Of a stretch of DNA of 64,000 nt, positions 16,619-26,271 are shown piece by piece (positions within the stretch are counted from its first letter, which is position 1; every line of letters begins with the position of its first letter). The notes under the pieces are model-generated. The model made no database searches, was not told the DNA's origin, and saw nothing but the letters and a program-made list of their open reading frames with translations. This DNA comes from Enterococcus crotali (GTDB taxonomy: Bacteria; Bacillota; Bacilli; Lactobacillales; Enterococcaceae). Where the stretch lies: assembly GCF_000633635.1 (NCBI RefSeq), contig NZ_AYPQ01000001.1, positions 406,820-470,819 of the forward strand, written 5' to 3'. The position numbers and the translations under genes are program-made.

Positions 16619-16948
16619 TTGAATTCCTCCTAAAATTGAAAGCATAGCAGGGGATTTAGTTCTGATAGAAAATACAGTTGTATCATTAAACGTCATAGGT
16701 AGATTCTATTTTTTCAAAAGTAATAGCCTGCATAGCTAGATAAAAAAGTAGTTAGTAAAAATAGTATACCATAGGTGAGGGACAGAAAAATACTGTTTGA
16801 GAGTGATTATAGAATGAAAAAAGTCAATTAAGATGAATAAATTCAATGTTTATTTTTTTGCTAAACCTAACGTTTTTCTATCGTGTCCGCTGAAGAATAA
16901 GGTATAATGAAGATAATACATTGAAACAAGAGCTTGGGGGATTGGAAA

Positions 16949-18985
16949 GTGGAACGAAAAGACAAGAGAAAATCGAATAAATCACTGATTTTAATTGTGA
17001 GTGGTGTTGTAGTAGTTGGGGCTGTGACAGGTGGATATTTCGCTTATAATACGTGGCAAAAATCACAAGAGTTAAATAAGGCAGAAAAATCCGCAAAAAC
17101 GTTTTTAAAACACCTTTCAAAGCAATCCTTTGATCAGTTTCCGGATTTATTGAGTGAGTCATCTTTAAAACAAAGCGGTTATGACAAAGAAACGGTTGTA
17201 GAGAAATACCAAACCGTTTTTTCTGGGATCCAAGCACAAGGTATCAAAAGTAAAGATATCAAAGTGACGCAAGAAAAAAATGAGCAGTTTAGTTTTACTT
17301 ATCAAGTTGAAATGACCACTCCTTTAGGCAAACTGAAAGATTTATCGTATAAAACAGTCCTAAAAAAAGAAGGTGGCACTTACAAAATTGATTGGGCGCC
17401 AGATTTGATTTTCCCTGGAATGTCAGGGCAAGATAAAGTTTCGATAGGCGTAGATCCGGCGAGTAGAGGAGAGATCGTGGATCGTAATGGTGAAGGTTTA
17501 GCTGTCAATCAAGCCTTTGATCAGGTTGGGATCGTCCCTGGTAAACTTGGCGAAGGACAAGAAAAAACCAACAATATCAAATCTTTCAGTGATCAATTCA
17601 AAATTCCGGTAGACGAAATTGAACAAAAGCTCAAACAAGCTTGGGTACAACCAGATTCTTTCGTTCCACTAACCATCTCTTTTGATCCGATAACTACTTT
17701 ACCAACAGGGGCAGCTTCTCAAGATGCGATCGTTCGCTACTATCCATTAAAAGAAGCGGCGGCGCAACTTGTCGGTTATGTCGGTACGATTACTGCAGAA
17801 GATATTGAAAAAAATCCAGACTTAAGTAGCTCAGGGGTTATTGGGAAAGTCGGAATGGAGCAAACGTTTGATAAACAATTAAGAGGACATGATGGTGGAA
17901 ATATCACAATCACTGATGAAAATGGTCATGCCAAAAGTGTTCTGCAAAGTGTAGATAAAAAAGATGGAGAAAAAATCCAACTGACAATTGATAAAAACGT
18001 ACAGTCACAATCGTATGATATTTTCAATAATCGTCCAGGGAGCGCAGTAATCATGGATCCTCGTCAAGGTGATTTATTGGCGGCGTCAAGCTCACCTTCT
18101 TTCGATCCAAATAAGATGGCCAATGGCATTTCTCAAACAGATTATGATGCTTATGCTAATAATGAAAATTTACCTTTTACAGCAAGATTTGCAACAGGCT
18201 ATGCCCCAGGGTCTACGTTTAAAACAATTACAGGCGGTATTGGTTTAGATGCTGGTACGTTAAAACCAGAGGAAGAAATAGCAATCAGCGGCTTAAAATG
18301 GCAAAAAGACGCATCGTGGGGCGATTATTTTGTGACCCGGGTGAAAGAAGCTAGCCCTGTCAATTTGCGGACAGCTTTAGTGAATTCCGATAACATCTAT
18401 TTTGCAGAACAAACGCTGCGTATGGGAGAAGATACCTTTAGAAAAGGATTAGACAAGTTTATTTTTGGTGAAAAATTAGATTTGTCGATTCCGATGAACC
18501 CAGCGCAAATCTCTAACGAAGATAAATTTAACTCAGAAATTTTACTTGCTGATACAGGCTATGGTCAAGGACAATTATTGGTGACGCCAATCCAGCAAGC
18601 GACAATGTACACAGTTTTCCAAAATGAAGGGAAACTCGTGTATCCAAAAATCGAGTTGAACAAAGAAACAAAAACAAAAGAAAATGTTATCAGTTCAAAT
18701 GCAGCGAATACAATCGTGACAGATTTGCTTGGTAGCGTCGAAGATGAAACAGGATATGTGCACAACATGTACAATCCAGACTTTTCATTAGCAGCAAAAA
18801 CAGGAACTGCTGAAATCAAGGAAAAACAAGACACGCTTGGAAAAGAAAATAGTTTTCTTTTAGCGATGGATCGAAGCAATAATAAATTTTCCGCCATGAT
18901 CATGGTGGAAGATTCCAGAAAAAATGATACCGCAACAAATATCAGTAAATCATTGATCGATTATTTAGAAGCGAATATCAAGTAA
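16949..18985 (+). CDS. Class B penicillin-binding protein, low-affinity Pbp5/Pbp4 type
   Basis: A 678-residue peptidoglycan D,D-transpeptidase. Order: short cytoplasmic basic tail, one membrane helix (about 13-33), MecA-like N-terminal NTF2 domain (about 38-150), dimerisation domain (ARGEIVDRNGE homologue near 165), and transpeptidase domain with active-site S-T-F-K (about residue 420), S-D-N (about 480) and K-T-G-T (about 615). It aligns throughout with E. faecium Pbp5, including LKMGE-like LRMGED after SDN and NPAQISNED. This family underlies intrinsic enterococcal tolerance to cephalosporins. Start chosen at GTG 16949 (MERKDKRK...) after GGGGG, giving the 678-680 length usual for the family. 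A TATAAT lies at 16903-16908. Monocistronic. Confidence 0.9.
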   Translation: MERKDKRKSNKSLILIVSGVVVVGAVTGGYFAYNTWQKSQELNKAEKSAKTFLKHLSKQSFDQFPDLLSESSLKQSGYDKETVVEKYQTVFSGIQAQGIKSKDIKVTQEKNEQFSFTYQVEMTTPLGKLKDLSYKTVLKKEGGTYKIDWAPDLIFPGMSGQDKVSIGVDPASRGEIVDRNGEGLAVNQAFDQVGIVPGKLGEGQEKTNNIKSFSDQFKIPVDEIEQKLKQAWVQPDSFVPLTISFDPITTLPTGAASQDAIVRYYPLKEAAAQLVGYVGTITAEDIEKNPDLSSSGVIGKVGMEQTFDKQLRGHDGGNITITDENGHAKSVLQSVDKKDGEKIQLTIDKNVQSQSYDIFNNRPGSAVIMDPRQGDLLAASSSPSFDPNKMANGISQTDYDAYANNENLPFTARFATGYAPGSTFKTITGGIGLDAGTLKPEEEIAISGLKWQKDASWGDYFVTRVKEASPVNLRTALVNSDNIYFAEQTLRMGEDTFRKGLDKFIFGEKLDLSIPMNPAQISNEDKFNSEILLADTGYGQGQLLVTPIQQATMYTVFQNEGKLVYPKIELNKETKTKENVISSNAANTIVTDLLGSVEDETGYVHNMYNPDFSLAAKTGTAEIKEKQDTLGKENSFLLAMDRSNNKFSAMIMVEDSRKNDTATNISKSLIDYLEANIK

Positions 18986-18995
18986 TAATCAAAGC

Positions 18996-19045
18996 TGGGA
19001 CAAGACGCAATGAGCGTTTTTGCCCCTCTTTGCTTTGAACGGCTC
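18996..19045 (+). terminator. Probable terminator after the PBP gene
   Basis: GGGACAAGACGC-AATGA-GCGTTTTTGCCC forms an imperfect stem (one bulge) followed by a T-rich stretch; GGGACAA is a frequent start of terminator arms in this genus. An extended -10 (TGCTACAAT, about 19071-19079) for tsaB follows. Confidence 0.45.
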
Positions 19046-19113
19046 GTTTTTTTACGAACGAATAAAAATATGCTACAATTAACCAACTACATGATGAAAG
19101 AAAGGGATTTTTT

Positions 19114-19833
19114 GTGCGGATTTTAGCAATCGATACTTCTAATCAAACATTGACAGTTGCTGTTTGTGAAGAGAAAAAAATTATAGGACAATATACAATC
19201 ACTGTAAAAAGAAACCATAGCCTGACCTTGATGCCGGCAATCACACAACTCGTGAAAGATGTTGGATTGACACCCAATGATTTTGACCGCATTGTTGTGG
19301 CGCAAGGACCAGGTTCATATACAGGGTTAAGAATAGGTGTAACGATGGCAAAAACACTTGCTTATACATTAAAAAAAGAATTAGTAGGCATTTCTAGTTT
19401 GAAAGCTTTAGCAGCAAATTGCGTAATGGTGAAAGGGGCAATCATTCCAGTTTTTGATGCAAGAAGAAATAATGTTTATACTGGAGCTTATGAGTATGTC
19501 GATGGTGTTTTAACGACCGTTATTGCTGATCGACATGTTGCACTGGAAGAGTGGCTGGAACAGTTAAAAGAATTCGATCATCTTTACTTTGTTGGAGAAG
19601 ATGTTGAGAAATTCCGCACGCAAATCGTGTCAGTTTTACCTAATGCTGAAATTTGTGACATTTCCGAATGGCAAATTCCTAACGGAGCAGCTTTAGCAGA
19701 ACTTGGCAGATTAGCCGAGCCTGAAGTGGATATCCATCACTTTTTACCTAATTATTTAAAACGAGTAGAAGCAGAAGAAAATTGGTTAAAAGATCATACA
19801 CCTGAGGTAGAAAATTATGTTGAAAAAATTTAA
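19114..19833 (+). CDS. tsaB: tRNA threonylcarbamoyladenosine protein TsaB
   Basis: A 239-residue ASKHA-fold partner of TsaD, needed with TsaC and TsaE for t6A37 synthesis on ANN-decoding tRNAs. The ILAIDTSNQTL start and the GPGSYTGLRIGV segment (about residues 66-77) are diagnostic. TsaB has lost catalytic activity and acts as a dimerisation platform. Start is GTG 19114 after AAAGGGA. Overlaps the following rimI by 17 nt, so the four genes tsaB-rimI-GNAT-tsaD form one coupled operon. Confidence 0.92.
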   Translation: MRILAIDTSNQTLTVAVCEEKKIIGQYTITVKRNHSLTLMPAITQLVKDVGLTPNDFDRIVVAQGPGSYTGLRIGVTMAKTLAYTLKKELVGISSLKALAANCVMVKGAIIPVFDARRNNVYTGAYEYVDGVLTTVIADRHVALEEWLEQLKEFDHLYFVGEDVEKFRTQIVSVLPNAEICDISEWQIPNGAALAELGRLAEPEVDIHHFLPNYLKRVEAEENWLKDHTPEVENYVEKI

Positions 19834-20365
19834 TCTTTTTCATAGTCTTCTGGGCATCTTTTTTAAGAATCGTCCTTATGATGAGAAGGCAGTACAAATT
19901 TCAAATCAAGAGTATTTTGTTCGTGGGATCACAATCGATGATATCAAAGATTTGCTTTCAATCGAAAGAGAAGTATACGCTGGAGAATTGCCTTGGACGA
20001 AAACCGCTTTTTTGGTTGAGCTTCAATCGGCAGAGCCTCATTTATACTTACTCATTCAAAAAGAAGGTAAAACGATTGGGTTTATAGGTTGCCGTATTTT
20101 CGGTAAGGATGCTCATATTACAAATGTTGCTGTTTCAACGAAAAACCAAGGAAATGGCATAGGGAGTTTCTTGATTAGAGAAGTTCAGCAATTTGCAAGA
20201 ATCAACGATTGTGAAACGATCTCTTTAGAAGTTCGGATCAGCAATAAAAATGCACAACGTGTTTATCGACAACTTGGGTTTGTATCAAATACGATCAAAC
20301 CTGATTATTATACGGAAAACAATGAAGACGCACTAGAAATGATTTTATATTTAAAAGAAGAGTGA
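19817..20365 (+). CDS. rimI: RimI-type N-acetyltransferase
   Basis: A 182-residue GNAT. The core (about 38-180) has the acetyl-CoA pocket Q/K-G-N-G-I-G (KNQGNGIGSFL), the NKNAQRVYRQLGF C-terminal signature and LEVRISN, all typical of RimI, which acetylates the N-terminal alanine of ribosomal protein S18. A 35-residue N-terminal extension (LFHSLLGIFFKNRPYDEKAV) precedes the domain and is longer than in E. coli RimI. Starts inside tsaB. A second, shorter GNAT follows. Confidence 0.8.
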   Translation: MLKKFNLFHSLLGIFFKNRPYDEKAVQISNQEYFVRGITIDDIKDLLSIEREVYAGELPWTKTAFLVELQSAEPHLYLLIQKEGKTIGFIGCRIFGKDAHITNVAVSTKNQGNGIGSFLIREVQQFARINDCETISLEVRISNKNAQRVYRQLGFVSNTIKPDYYTENNEDALEMILYLKEE

Positions 20366-20369
20366 AGCG

Positions 20370-20834
20370 ATGTATTATTCAAAAAAAAATTTACCAACGG
20401 AACAGCCAGCTGAAAAACTTTGGTCGATCAGTGAACAATCATATGATCATGGCTCACCTTGGTCAAAAGAACAATTTGGCGTTGATTTAACGCAAAAAAC
20501 GAGTGACTATCTTGTTTTGATCCAAGAAAATCACTGGATCGGATTTATCAGCTATCAGTTGATTTTAGATGAAGCTGAACTCACTCATGTTGTGATCCAT
20601 AAAGAGTTTCAACAAAAAGGATATGGGAGTAGATTGCTCGATCAATTGCACCAACGTTTTATCGAGCAAGGAGTTTGTCAGGTTTTTTTAGAAGTGCGTG
20701 AATCTAATTTAAATGCACAAAAATTATATGAAAAAAAAGGATTCAGAACAATCAACCGTCGCAAAAATTATTACAGCCATCCAAAAGAAGACGGGATCGT
20801 TATGTGTTTAAAAGTTAAGGAAGTGAATCAATGA
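20370..20834 (+). CDS. Second RimI-like GNAT acetyltransferase
   Basis: A 154-residue GNAT: Q-K-G-Y-G-S pocket (about residues 88-93), [21 protein letters not shown]-terminal motif and a closing [15 protein letters not shown] strand. It is the same subfamily as the preceding gene, so a diverged tandem duplicate is likely. It has no N-terminal extension and its conserved motif is closer to standard RimI. Which of the two modifies S18 cannot be told. Overlaps tsaD by 4 nt. Confidence 0.8.
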   Translation: MYYSKKNLPTEQPAEKLWSISEQSYDHGSPWSKEQFGVDLTQKTSDYLVLIQENHWIGFISYQLILDEAELTHVVIHKEFQQKGYGSRLLDQLHQRFIEQGVCQVFLEVRESNLNAQKLYEKKGFRTINRRKNYYSHPKEDGIVMCLKVKEVNQ

Positions 20835-21865
20835 CTTTTTTTAATAAGGAAAGAAAATTAATACTAGCTATTGAAAGTAGTTGTGATGAAACTAGCGTTG
20901 CAGTTATTGAAGATGGGGCTAAAATCCTATCCAATATCGTAGCTTCCCAAGTCAAAAGTCATCAACGTTTTGGTGGTGTTGTACCAGAAGTTGCTAGTCG
21001 TCACCATGTGGAAGAAATCACGTTATGTATAGAAGATGCTTTAGGTGAGGCAGGTGTAAAACCAAGTGACTTGAGTGGGGTTGGGGTTACTTATGGTCCC
21101 GGTTTAGTAGGTGCCTTGTTGATCGGTATCTCTGCCGCCAAGGCATTTGCGTGGGCGCACGATTTGCCATTGATCCCAGTCAATCATATGGCTGGACATA
21201 TTTATGCTGCTCATTTTGTAGAACCACTGCAGTTTCCTTTGATGGCTTTATTGGTCAGTGGTGGTCATACAGAATTAGTTTATATGAAAGAAACAGGTTC
21301 CTTTGAAATCATCGGTGAAACGAGAGATGACGCAGCTGGTGAGGCGTATGATAAAGTCGGTAGAGTTTTAGGTTTAACCTATCCAAGTGGTAAAGAAATC
21401 GATGAATTAGCTCATTTGGGTCAAGATACGTATCATTTTCCCCGGGCGATGATCAAAGAGGATAATTATGACTTCAGTTTTAGTGGGTTGAAAAGTTCAT
21501 TTATCAATACTGTTCACAATGCTGAACAGCGTGAGGAAGAGCTGATAGTGAACGATTTGGCTGCAAGTTTTCAAGCGAGTGTTATTGATGTATTAGTCGA
21601 TAAAACGATTCGGGCGTGTAAAGAATATCCAGTCAAACAATTAGTCATGGCAGGTGGTGTTGCAGCTAATAAGGGCTTACGTGAGCGTTTGAGCAGTGAG
21701 GTGTCCAAAGAACTTCCAGGAGTAACGTTTATCGTTCCGCCGCTTCGATTATGCGGAGATAATGCTGCGATGATCGGAGCTGCGGCATTCGTTGAAGCTG
21801 AAAAAGGCCATTTGGCAGACTATCACTTAAATGCGGATCCTAGCTTATCTTTTATGACGATTTAA
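20831..21865 (+). CDS. tsaD: tRNA N6-adenosine threonylcarbamoyltransferase TsaD
   Basis: A 344-residue catalytic subunit for t6A37 formation. Visible: [11 protein letters not shown] near the N-terminus, the metal-binding H-x-x-x-H ([11 protein letters not shown], about 113-123), and the nucleotide-binding SGGHTEL (about 140-146) and [10 protein letters not shown]. The N-terminal extension [10 protein letters not shown] is typical of lactic bacteria. Last gene of the tsaB operon; the argS T-box leader starts about 60 nt downstream. Confidence 0.95.
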   Translation: MTFFNKERKLILAIESSCDETSVAVIEDGAKILSNIVASQVKSHQRFGGVVPEVASRHHVEEITLCIEDALGEAGVKPSDLSGVGVTYGPGLVGALLIGISAAKAFAWAHDLPLIPVNHMAGHIYAAHFVEPLQFPLMALLVSGGHTELVYMKETGSFEIIGETRDDAAGEAYDKVGRVLGLTYPSGKEIDELAHLGQDTYHFPRAMIKEDNYDFSFSGLKSSFINTVHNAEQREEELIVNDLAASFQASVIDVLVDKTIRACKEYPVKQLVMAGGVAANKGLRERLSSEVSKELPGVTFIVPPLRLCGDNAAMIGAAAFVEAEKGHLADYHLNADPSLSFMTI

Positions 21866-21908
21866 AAATAAGAATCAACGGATAAGACTAGGCATAGAGA
21901 AAAATATT

Positions 21909-21917
21909 TGCTATAAT
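21909..21917 (+). promoter_or_regulatory. argS promoter (extended -10)
   Basis: TGCTATAAT is an extended -10 element; no good -35 is seen. The predicted start (about 21924) gives an argS leader of about 600 nt. Confidence 0.55.
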
Positions 21918-21923
21918 AAACCC

Positions 21924-22162
21924 AGTTTAATACTGATTCATCGATAAAGAGAGTACTTCATTACCTATTATTCAAGCGATTTCGGGCAGGTGGAAGCCGA
22001 AAATAATCAAATGAAGGAAGCGCACTTTAGAGAATCTGCATAGGCAGACGGCTATCTACCGTTAATAGATTAAGTGGGTTCGTCTTTATAAAAGCACGAA
22101 CAATTAGAGTGGTACCGCGGGAAAATCTCGTCTCTGGTGTTTTTTAACACTAGGGACTTTTT
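21924..22162 (+). promoter_or_regulatory. T-box riboswitch controlling argS
   Basis: The T-box sequence AGAGTGGTACCGCGG is at 22106-22120 and is followed by the terminator hairpin GTCTCTGGTGTT / AACACTAGGGAC with TTTTT (22130-22162). Stem I is indicated by GAGAGTACTTCATT (about 21949-21962) and its partner AATGAAGG (about 22011-22018). The likely specifier triplet is CGC in GGAAGCGCACTTT (about 22021-22024), an arginine codon, which agrees with argS downstream. Uncharged tRNA-Arg would stabilise the antiterminator. Confidence 0.88.
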
Positions 22163-22172
22163 GCTGTGAATC

Positions 22173-22393
22173 ACTGCGACTGGCTTTGCCAGAGCAGATG
22201 ATGAACAGTACTTGGCGACCAAAGGGAGAGAAGTAACCTTACTAGGAATCACTACACTACACTTCGTTTGGGACTCATCAATTTCTAGGAGCAAAAGCTC
22301 TAAGAATTGAAGGACTGTGACTGGCTTTGCCAGAGCAGATGATGAACAGTACTTGGCGACCAAAGGGAGAGAAGTAACCTTACTAGGAATCAC
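22173..22393 (+). repeat. Direct repeat of 80 bp in the argS leader, after the T-box terminator
   Basis: Copies at 22173-22252 and 22314-22393 differ at one base. Each contains two small hairpins, CTGGC-TTT-GCCAG and TTGG-CGA-CCAA. The 61-nt spacer holds a third, TTCTAGGAGC/GCTCTAAGAA. The period is 141 nt (47 codons); the plus frame is open through each copy but has no start codon. Function unknown. The stretch 22394-22525 to argS shows nothing else but AGGAGG before ATG. Confidence 0.9.
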
Positions 22394-22525
22394 CAAGCAC
22401 CTTTGATCTAGAAAAACAGTAGTAGCAGTTCCTCAAAACAAAGAACATCTAAACTAAAGACAATGAAAATACTCAACGAGTAAGTTCCTATCAATCAATA
22501 AAACCCAACCATTAGGAGGATATAT

Positions 22526-24217
22526 ATGAACAACAAAGCAATCGTAGCAAAAGCCATTTACGAAGTGGTAAAAGATGACCTAACTTTAGAGAACGTTACA
22601 CAATTATTGGAAAATCCTAAATCTGTCGATCACGGTGATGTAGCCTTTCCAGCTTTTTCATTAGCTAAAGTCTACCGCAAAGCACCCCAGCAAATTGCTG
22701 CTGATTTAGCAGAAAAAATCGCTGGAACAGACTTTGAAAAAATCGAAGTCGTTGGACCTTACTTAAACTTTTTCATGAATAAAAAAATGATCAGCCAAGC
22801 AGTGATCGGTCAAATTGCCAAAGAAAAAGGGCACTATGGAGATAGTTCAATCGGTGATAAAGGTAATGTACCAATTGATATGTCTTCACCTAATATTGCA
22901 AAACCAATTTCAATGGGACATCTACGTTCAACGGTAATCGGGAATTCGATTGCTTTTATCCTTGAAAAAATTGGTTACACACCGATTCGTATCAACCACT
23001 TAGGTGATTGGGGCACACAGTTTGGTAAACTGATCGTAGCTTACAAAAAATGGGGTTCAGAAGAATCAGTCAAAACGGCACCAATCACTGAACTATTGCG
23101 TTTGTATGTACAGTTTCATGAAGAAGCTGAAACCCAACCTGAATTAGAAGAAGAAGCTCGTGCTTGGTTTAAAAAATTAGAAGAAGGCGACGCAGAAGCA
23201 ACTGAATTATGGCAATGGTTCCGTACAGAATCATTAAAAGAATTTGATAAAATTTATTCTATGCTGGAAGTTTCTTTTGATTCGTACAATGGTGAAGCTT
23301 TCTACAACGATAAAATGGATGAAATCGTAACAATGCTGGAAGAAAAACATTTATTGCAAGAAAATCAAGGAGCTGAAATCGTTGATTTAACTGCGTATGA
23401 TCTAAATCCGGCATTGATCAAAAAATCTGATGGCGCAACGCTCTATATCACACGTGATTTAGCAGCAGCCGTTTACCGCAAACGCAACTATGATTTTGCA
23501 AAATCACTCTATGTTGTCGGAAATGAACAAAGCAATCACTTTAAACAACTAAAAGCAGTTTTAAATGAACTTGGATTTGATTGGTCGAAAGACATGCATC
23601 ATATACCGTTTGGTTTGATCACGCAAGGTGGTAAAAAACTATCAACGCGTAAAGGGAAAATCGTTTTACTTGAAGAAGTGTTGAATGAAGCGGTCGAGTT
23701 AGCAAATAAACAAATTATGGAGAAAAATCCTGATTTACCAGATCGTGAAGAAGTTGCTAGACAAGTTGGGATCGGCTCTGTTATTTTCCACGACTTAAAA
23801 AATGATCGATTGAATAACTTTGACTTTGTTTTAGAGGAAGTTGTTCGTTTTGAAGGTGAAACAGGTCCTTACGTGCAATATACACATGCACGTGCTATGA
23901 GTATTTTAAGAAAAGCTAATTTCACTATCGATGAAACGAAAGAGTACGCATTAGATGATAAAGAAAGCTGGGAAGTCATTAAGTTATTGCAAAAATTCCC
24001 AGACGTTGTCATGCAAGCAGCGGATAAATATGAACCTTCAGTTATTGCAAAACATGCGATTCAAGTAGCTCAAGCGTTCAATAAATACTATGCCCATGTG
24101 AAAATCTTAGTAGAAGATGAGCAAAAGGAATCACGCTTAGCTTTAGTTTATGCAATGGCAACAATTATTAAAGAGGATCTACGTCTGTTGGGTTTACATG
24201 CGCCAAATGAAATGTAA
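22526..24217 (+). CDS. argS: Arginyl-tRNA synthetase
   Basis: A 563-residue class I synthetase. The N-terminal Add-1 domain covers about 1-110, then the HIGH-like motif ([16 protein letters not shown], about 119-134), the catalytic Rossmann domain and the DALR anticodon-binding C-terminus (about 445-563). [10 protein letters not shown] (about 371) corresponds to the KMSKS region. AGGAGG precedes ATG. Expressed from the T-box leader upstream; a terminator follows at 24224. Confidence 0.96.
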   Translation: MNNKAIVAKAIYEVVKDDLTLENVTQLLENPKSVDHGDVAFPAFSLAKVYRKAPQQIAADLAEKIAGTDFEKIEVVGPYLNFFMNKKMISQAVIGQIAKEKGHYGDSSIGDKGNVPIDMSSPNIAKPISMGHLRSTVIGNSIAFILEKIGYTPIRINHLGDWGTQFGKLIVAYKKWGSEESVKTAPITELLRLYVQFHEEAETQPELEEEARAWFKKLEEGDAEATELWQWFRTESLKEFDKIYSMLEVSFDSYNGEAFYNDKMDEIVTMLEEKHLLQENQGAEIVDLTAYDLNPALIKKSDGATLYITRDLAAAVYRKRNYDFAKSLYVVGNEQSNHFKQLKAVLNELGFDWSKDMHHIPFGLITQGGKKLSTRKGKIVLLEEVLNEAVELANKQIMEKNPDLPDREEVARQVGIGSVIFHDLKNDRLNNFDFVLEEVVRFEGETGPYVQYTHARAMSILRKANFTIDETKEYALDDKESWEVIKLLQKFPDVVMQAADKYEPSVIAKHAIQVAQAFNKYYAHVKILVEDEQKESRLALVYAMATIIKEDLRLLGLHAPNEM

Positions 24218-24223
24218 TAAATT

Positions 24224-24262
24224 AGCTGAGACAAATGAGCAGTAGCTCGTTTTGTCTCAGCT
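24224..24262. terminator. Terminator between argS and the convergent oxidoreductase
   Basis: AGCTGAGACAAATGAGC and GCTCGTTTTGTCTCAGCT form a near-perfect stem with a 4-nt loop, then TTTATT. Confidence 0.8.
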
Positions 24263-24265
24263 TTA

Positions 24266-25219
24266 TTATTTAGTCCAATTTTGTTGCATTTGATCTAGCA
24301 GATCGATGACATCCTTTGTTAAAAACAGCGAACGATTCGTTTTTTCTCCTTCGATCATTTTAACCATATTGGTGATTTCATAGTTCAATGCTTGATTACT
24401 GTCGCCAGAAACAATTGTTTCTACAGTTCCATCATTAAAGAAAATCTTTGCTTCATCCGCTCGTGGATAGTCGTTGATTACAATATAAGCATCCTCAAAA
24501 GCGACGATTCCTTGTTTTGGCATTTTTGCTTGGAAACTTAAAGAAACAGTTGCCATTTCTTGTGCTTGATTTTGCAGGATAGTAGCCGACTGTTCATCTA
24601 CACCAGTTGAAAAAGGTTGCATAACAGAGGCAATCACTTTTGGTTGTGAGGTAAAGAACCAACGGGCAAAAGAGACTGCGTACGTTCCAATATCTAAAAG
24701 AGCACCACCTGCTAAATCAGGATTGAAAAAGCGGTTCAACGGATCAGGCTCTTTATAACTGCCAAAAGGAGCTTGGATCATTTTTAACTTGCCAAAACGT
24801 TTCGTATCAATTTGACTTCGCAACTCTTCGTATAAAGGCATATTAAAAATCGTCATTGCCTCAGCTAAAATCAAGCCTTTTTCTTCAGCTAATTTCATTG
24901 CCTTAGCTAATTCTGCACTATTCATCGTAATCGCTTTTTCACAAAGGACGTGCTTTCCAGCGGATAAAGCGCTCAAAATATGTTCGATATGTTGTCGATT
25001 AGGCACAGCAACATAAACAATATCGATTGTTTCATCAGCTAATAACGCTTCAAAAGAACCGTAAGCAGATTGGATACCGTATTCTTTTGCAAATGCTTCG
25101 GCTTTAGACAAGGTTCTAGAGGCAACTGCTGTGATCTTGCTATTTTCTTGTTGGAAACTTTCCGCAAAGCTCGTTGCGATTTCCCCAAGTCCGATAATGC
25201 CCCAATTGTAATACTTCAT
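24266..25219 (-). CDS. Gfo/Idh/MocA family oxidoreductase
   Basis: A 317-residue NAD(P)-dependent sugar-type oxidoreductase. The N-terminal Rossmann fold has GLGEIA (about 10-15). The family's catalytic EK is present as HVLCEKAI (about 90-97), and the substrate half (about 130-317) has GGALLDIGTYAVSF with the conserved D-x-G-x-Y. Substrate is unknown. Monocistronic; a minus-strand TATAAT lies near 25275. AGGAGG precedes the ATG. Confidence 0.85.
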   Translation of the reverse strand: MKYYNWGIIGLGEIATSFAESFQQENSKITAVASRTLSKAEAFAKEYGIQSAYGSFEALLADETIDIVYVAVPNRQHIEHILSALSAGKHVLCEKAITMNSAELAKAMKLAEEKGLILAEAMTIFNMPLYEELRSQIDTKRFGKLKMIQAPFGSYKEPDPLNRFFNPDLAGGALLDIGTYAVSFARWFFTSQPKVIASVMQPFSTGVDEQSATILQNQAQEMATVSLSFQAKMPKQGIVAFEDAYIVINDYPRADEAKIFFNDGTVETIVSGDSNQALNYEITNMVKMIEGEKTNRSLFLTKDVIDLLDQMQQNWTK

Positions 25220-25443
25220 AAATAATCCTCCTTAAATTAAAAGCGTAGCTAGATAGTTTAACTTGTATAAATCTATTATACATGAGAAGCTCAAAATGGT
25301 GGTTTATTTTGGACACATGCTAGCAATTGTCTAATTATTTGTGGACATCAGCTGAATCTTTCTTAAAAATAAAGAAATAAGTGATGCAAAGAGATGCAAT
25401 TTTTTGATATTTTCAGTAAAATAGGGAAAAGGGGGCAAATGAC

Positions 25444-25965
25444 ATGCACCAAATGTATATAGATATTCTCATCGATGCAATTATAGAACAATTTGAAACA
25501 GAAGAAAAATTTTATACTGAGTATCTCCAAACCTCAAAAGAAAACTGGGAAAACTGGAAAAAAGGCAGAATTAATTTAACCAGTGAAGAAATGCAAAAAG
25601 TCAAAAATTTGTTTTCTGATTATGAATGGATGCTAACGCAAAAAATATTACGTCAAACAATCCTCTTCCCAGAAAAAAGAAATATTGCTGTTTCCGAGTA
25701 TAAACGTTTAAAAACATTGATCGCTAAAAAATGGCTCCAGTCCGGATCAGGCATTGCTGAGCTGATTCCTTCAAAAACGAATCGTGAAGAAGCAGAACAA
25801 ACGTTTATTGATTTAAAAGTAACGGTTTCTTATGGCGAATGGGGCTTTGATGATATTGTGACGTTTCGATTACCGGCTACATTACAAGGTCAATTAGAGG
25901 GCTCAAAAGTAGAATTACTTGATTGGGTAAATGAAAATTTGATGGGTACTTACGTTGGTGAATAA
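25444..25965 (+). CDS. Unknown protein (173 aa)
   Basis: Soluble, acidic and Trp-rich: ENWENWKKGRINLTSEEMQKVKNLFSDYEW (about 33-62) looks like a helical DNA-binding-like segment, followed by a basic region and a beta-rich C-terminal half (about 120-173). No signal or membrane segment. I recall similar uncharacterised proteins in lactic acid bacteria but cannot name a family. AAGGGGG precedes ATG 25444. A 21-nt gap to the next small membrane gene suggests co-transcription. Confidence 0.65.
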   Translation: MHQMYIDILIDAIIEQFETEEKFYTEYLQTSKENWENWKKGRINLTSEEMQKVKNLFSDYEWMLTQKILRQTILFPEKRNIAVSEYKRLKTLIAKKWLQSGSGIAELIPSKTNREEAEQTFIDLKVTVSYGEWGFDDIVTFRLPATLQGQLEGSKVELLDWVNENLMGTYVGE

Positions 25966-25985
25966 GTAAGTAAGGGAGTTTTTTT

Positions 25986-26186
25986 GTGAAACAGATTTTA
26001 GGAATCTTATCCGTCATTATAGTTTTAGGGGCTGTGATTTTTGTCTTTTTTGGTCACGCTGCACCAAAAGAAAAAACAAAAAACACGAGTGAAGAGACAA
26101 AAGAGACGAGTGTGACAATTCCAACAACTACGTCTGAAATACAAACGAATACATCGACAACTATGACTACAACAGCTGTTGATTGA
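25986..26186 (+). CDS. Small membrane protein with Thr-rich extracellular tail (66 aa)
   Basis: One hydrophobic helix (about residues 5-24) followed by a Lys/Glu linker and a threonine/serine-rich tail (about 36-66) like cell-wall-spanning linkers. Start is GTG 25986 after AAGGGAG. No family recognised. It is probably co-transcribed with the gene before it. An extended -10 (TGATATAAT) near 26200 starts the next unit. Confidence 0.5.
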   Translation: MKQILGILSVIIVLGAVIFVFFGHAAPKEKTKNTSEETKETSVTIPTTTSEIQTNTSTTMTTTAVD

Positions 26187-26271
26187 TTGTATGAATAAAA
26201 ACTGATATAATCAGTCAGCCATTGTCCTGAACGAATGTGCAGGAACGAATACAAAACAAAGTAGGGAATGT

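Noticed and set aside
22070-22396. A 108-codon minus-strand ORF across the argS leader
   Set aside because: Its two internal repeats simply mirror the 80-bp DNA duplication and it runs through the T-box and terminator; it has no ribosome site and lies antisense to a regulatory RNA.
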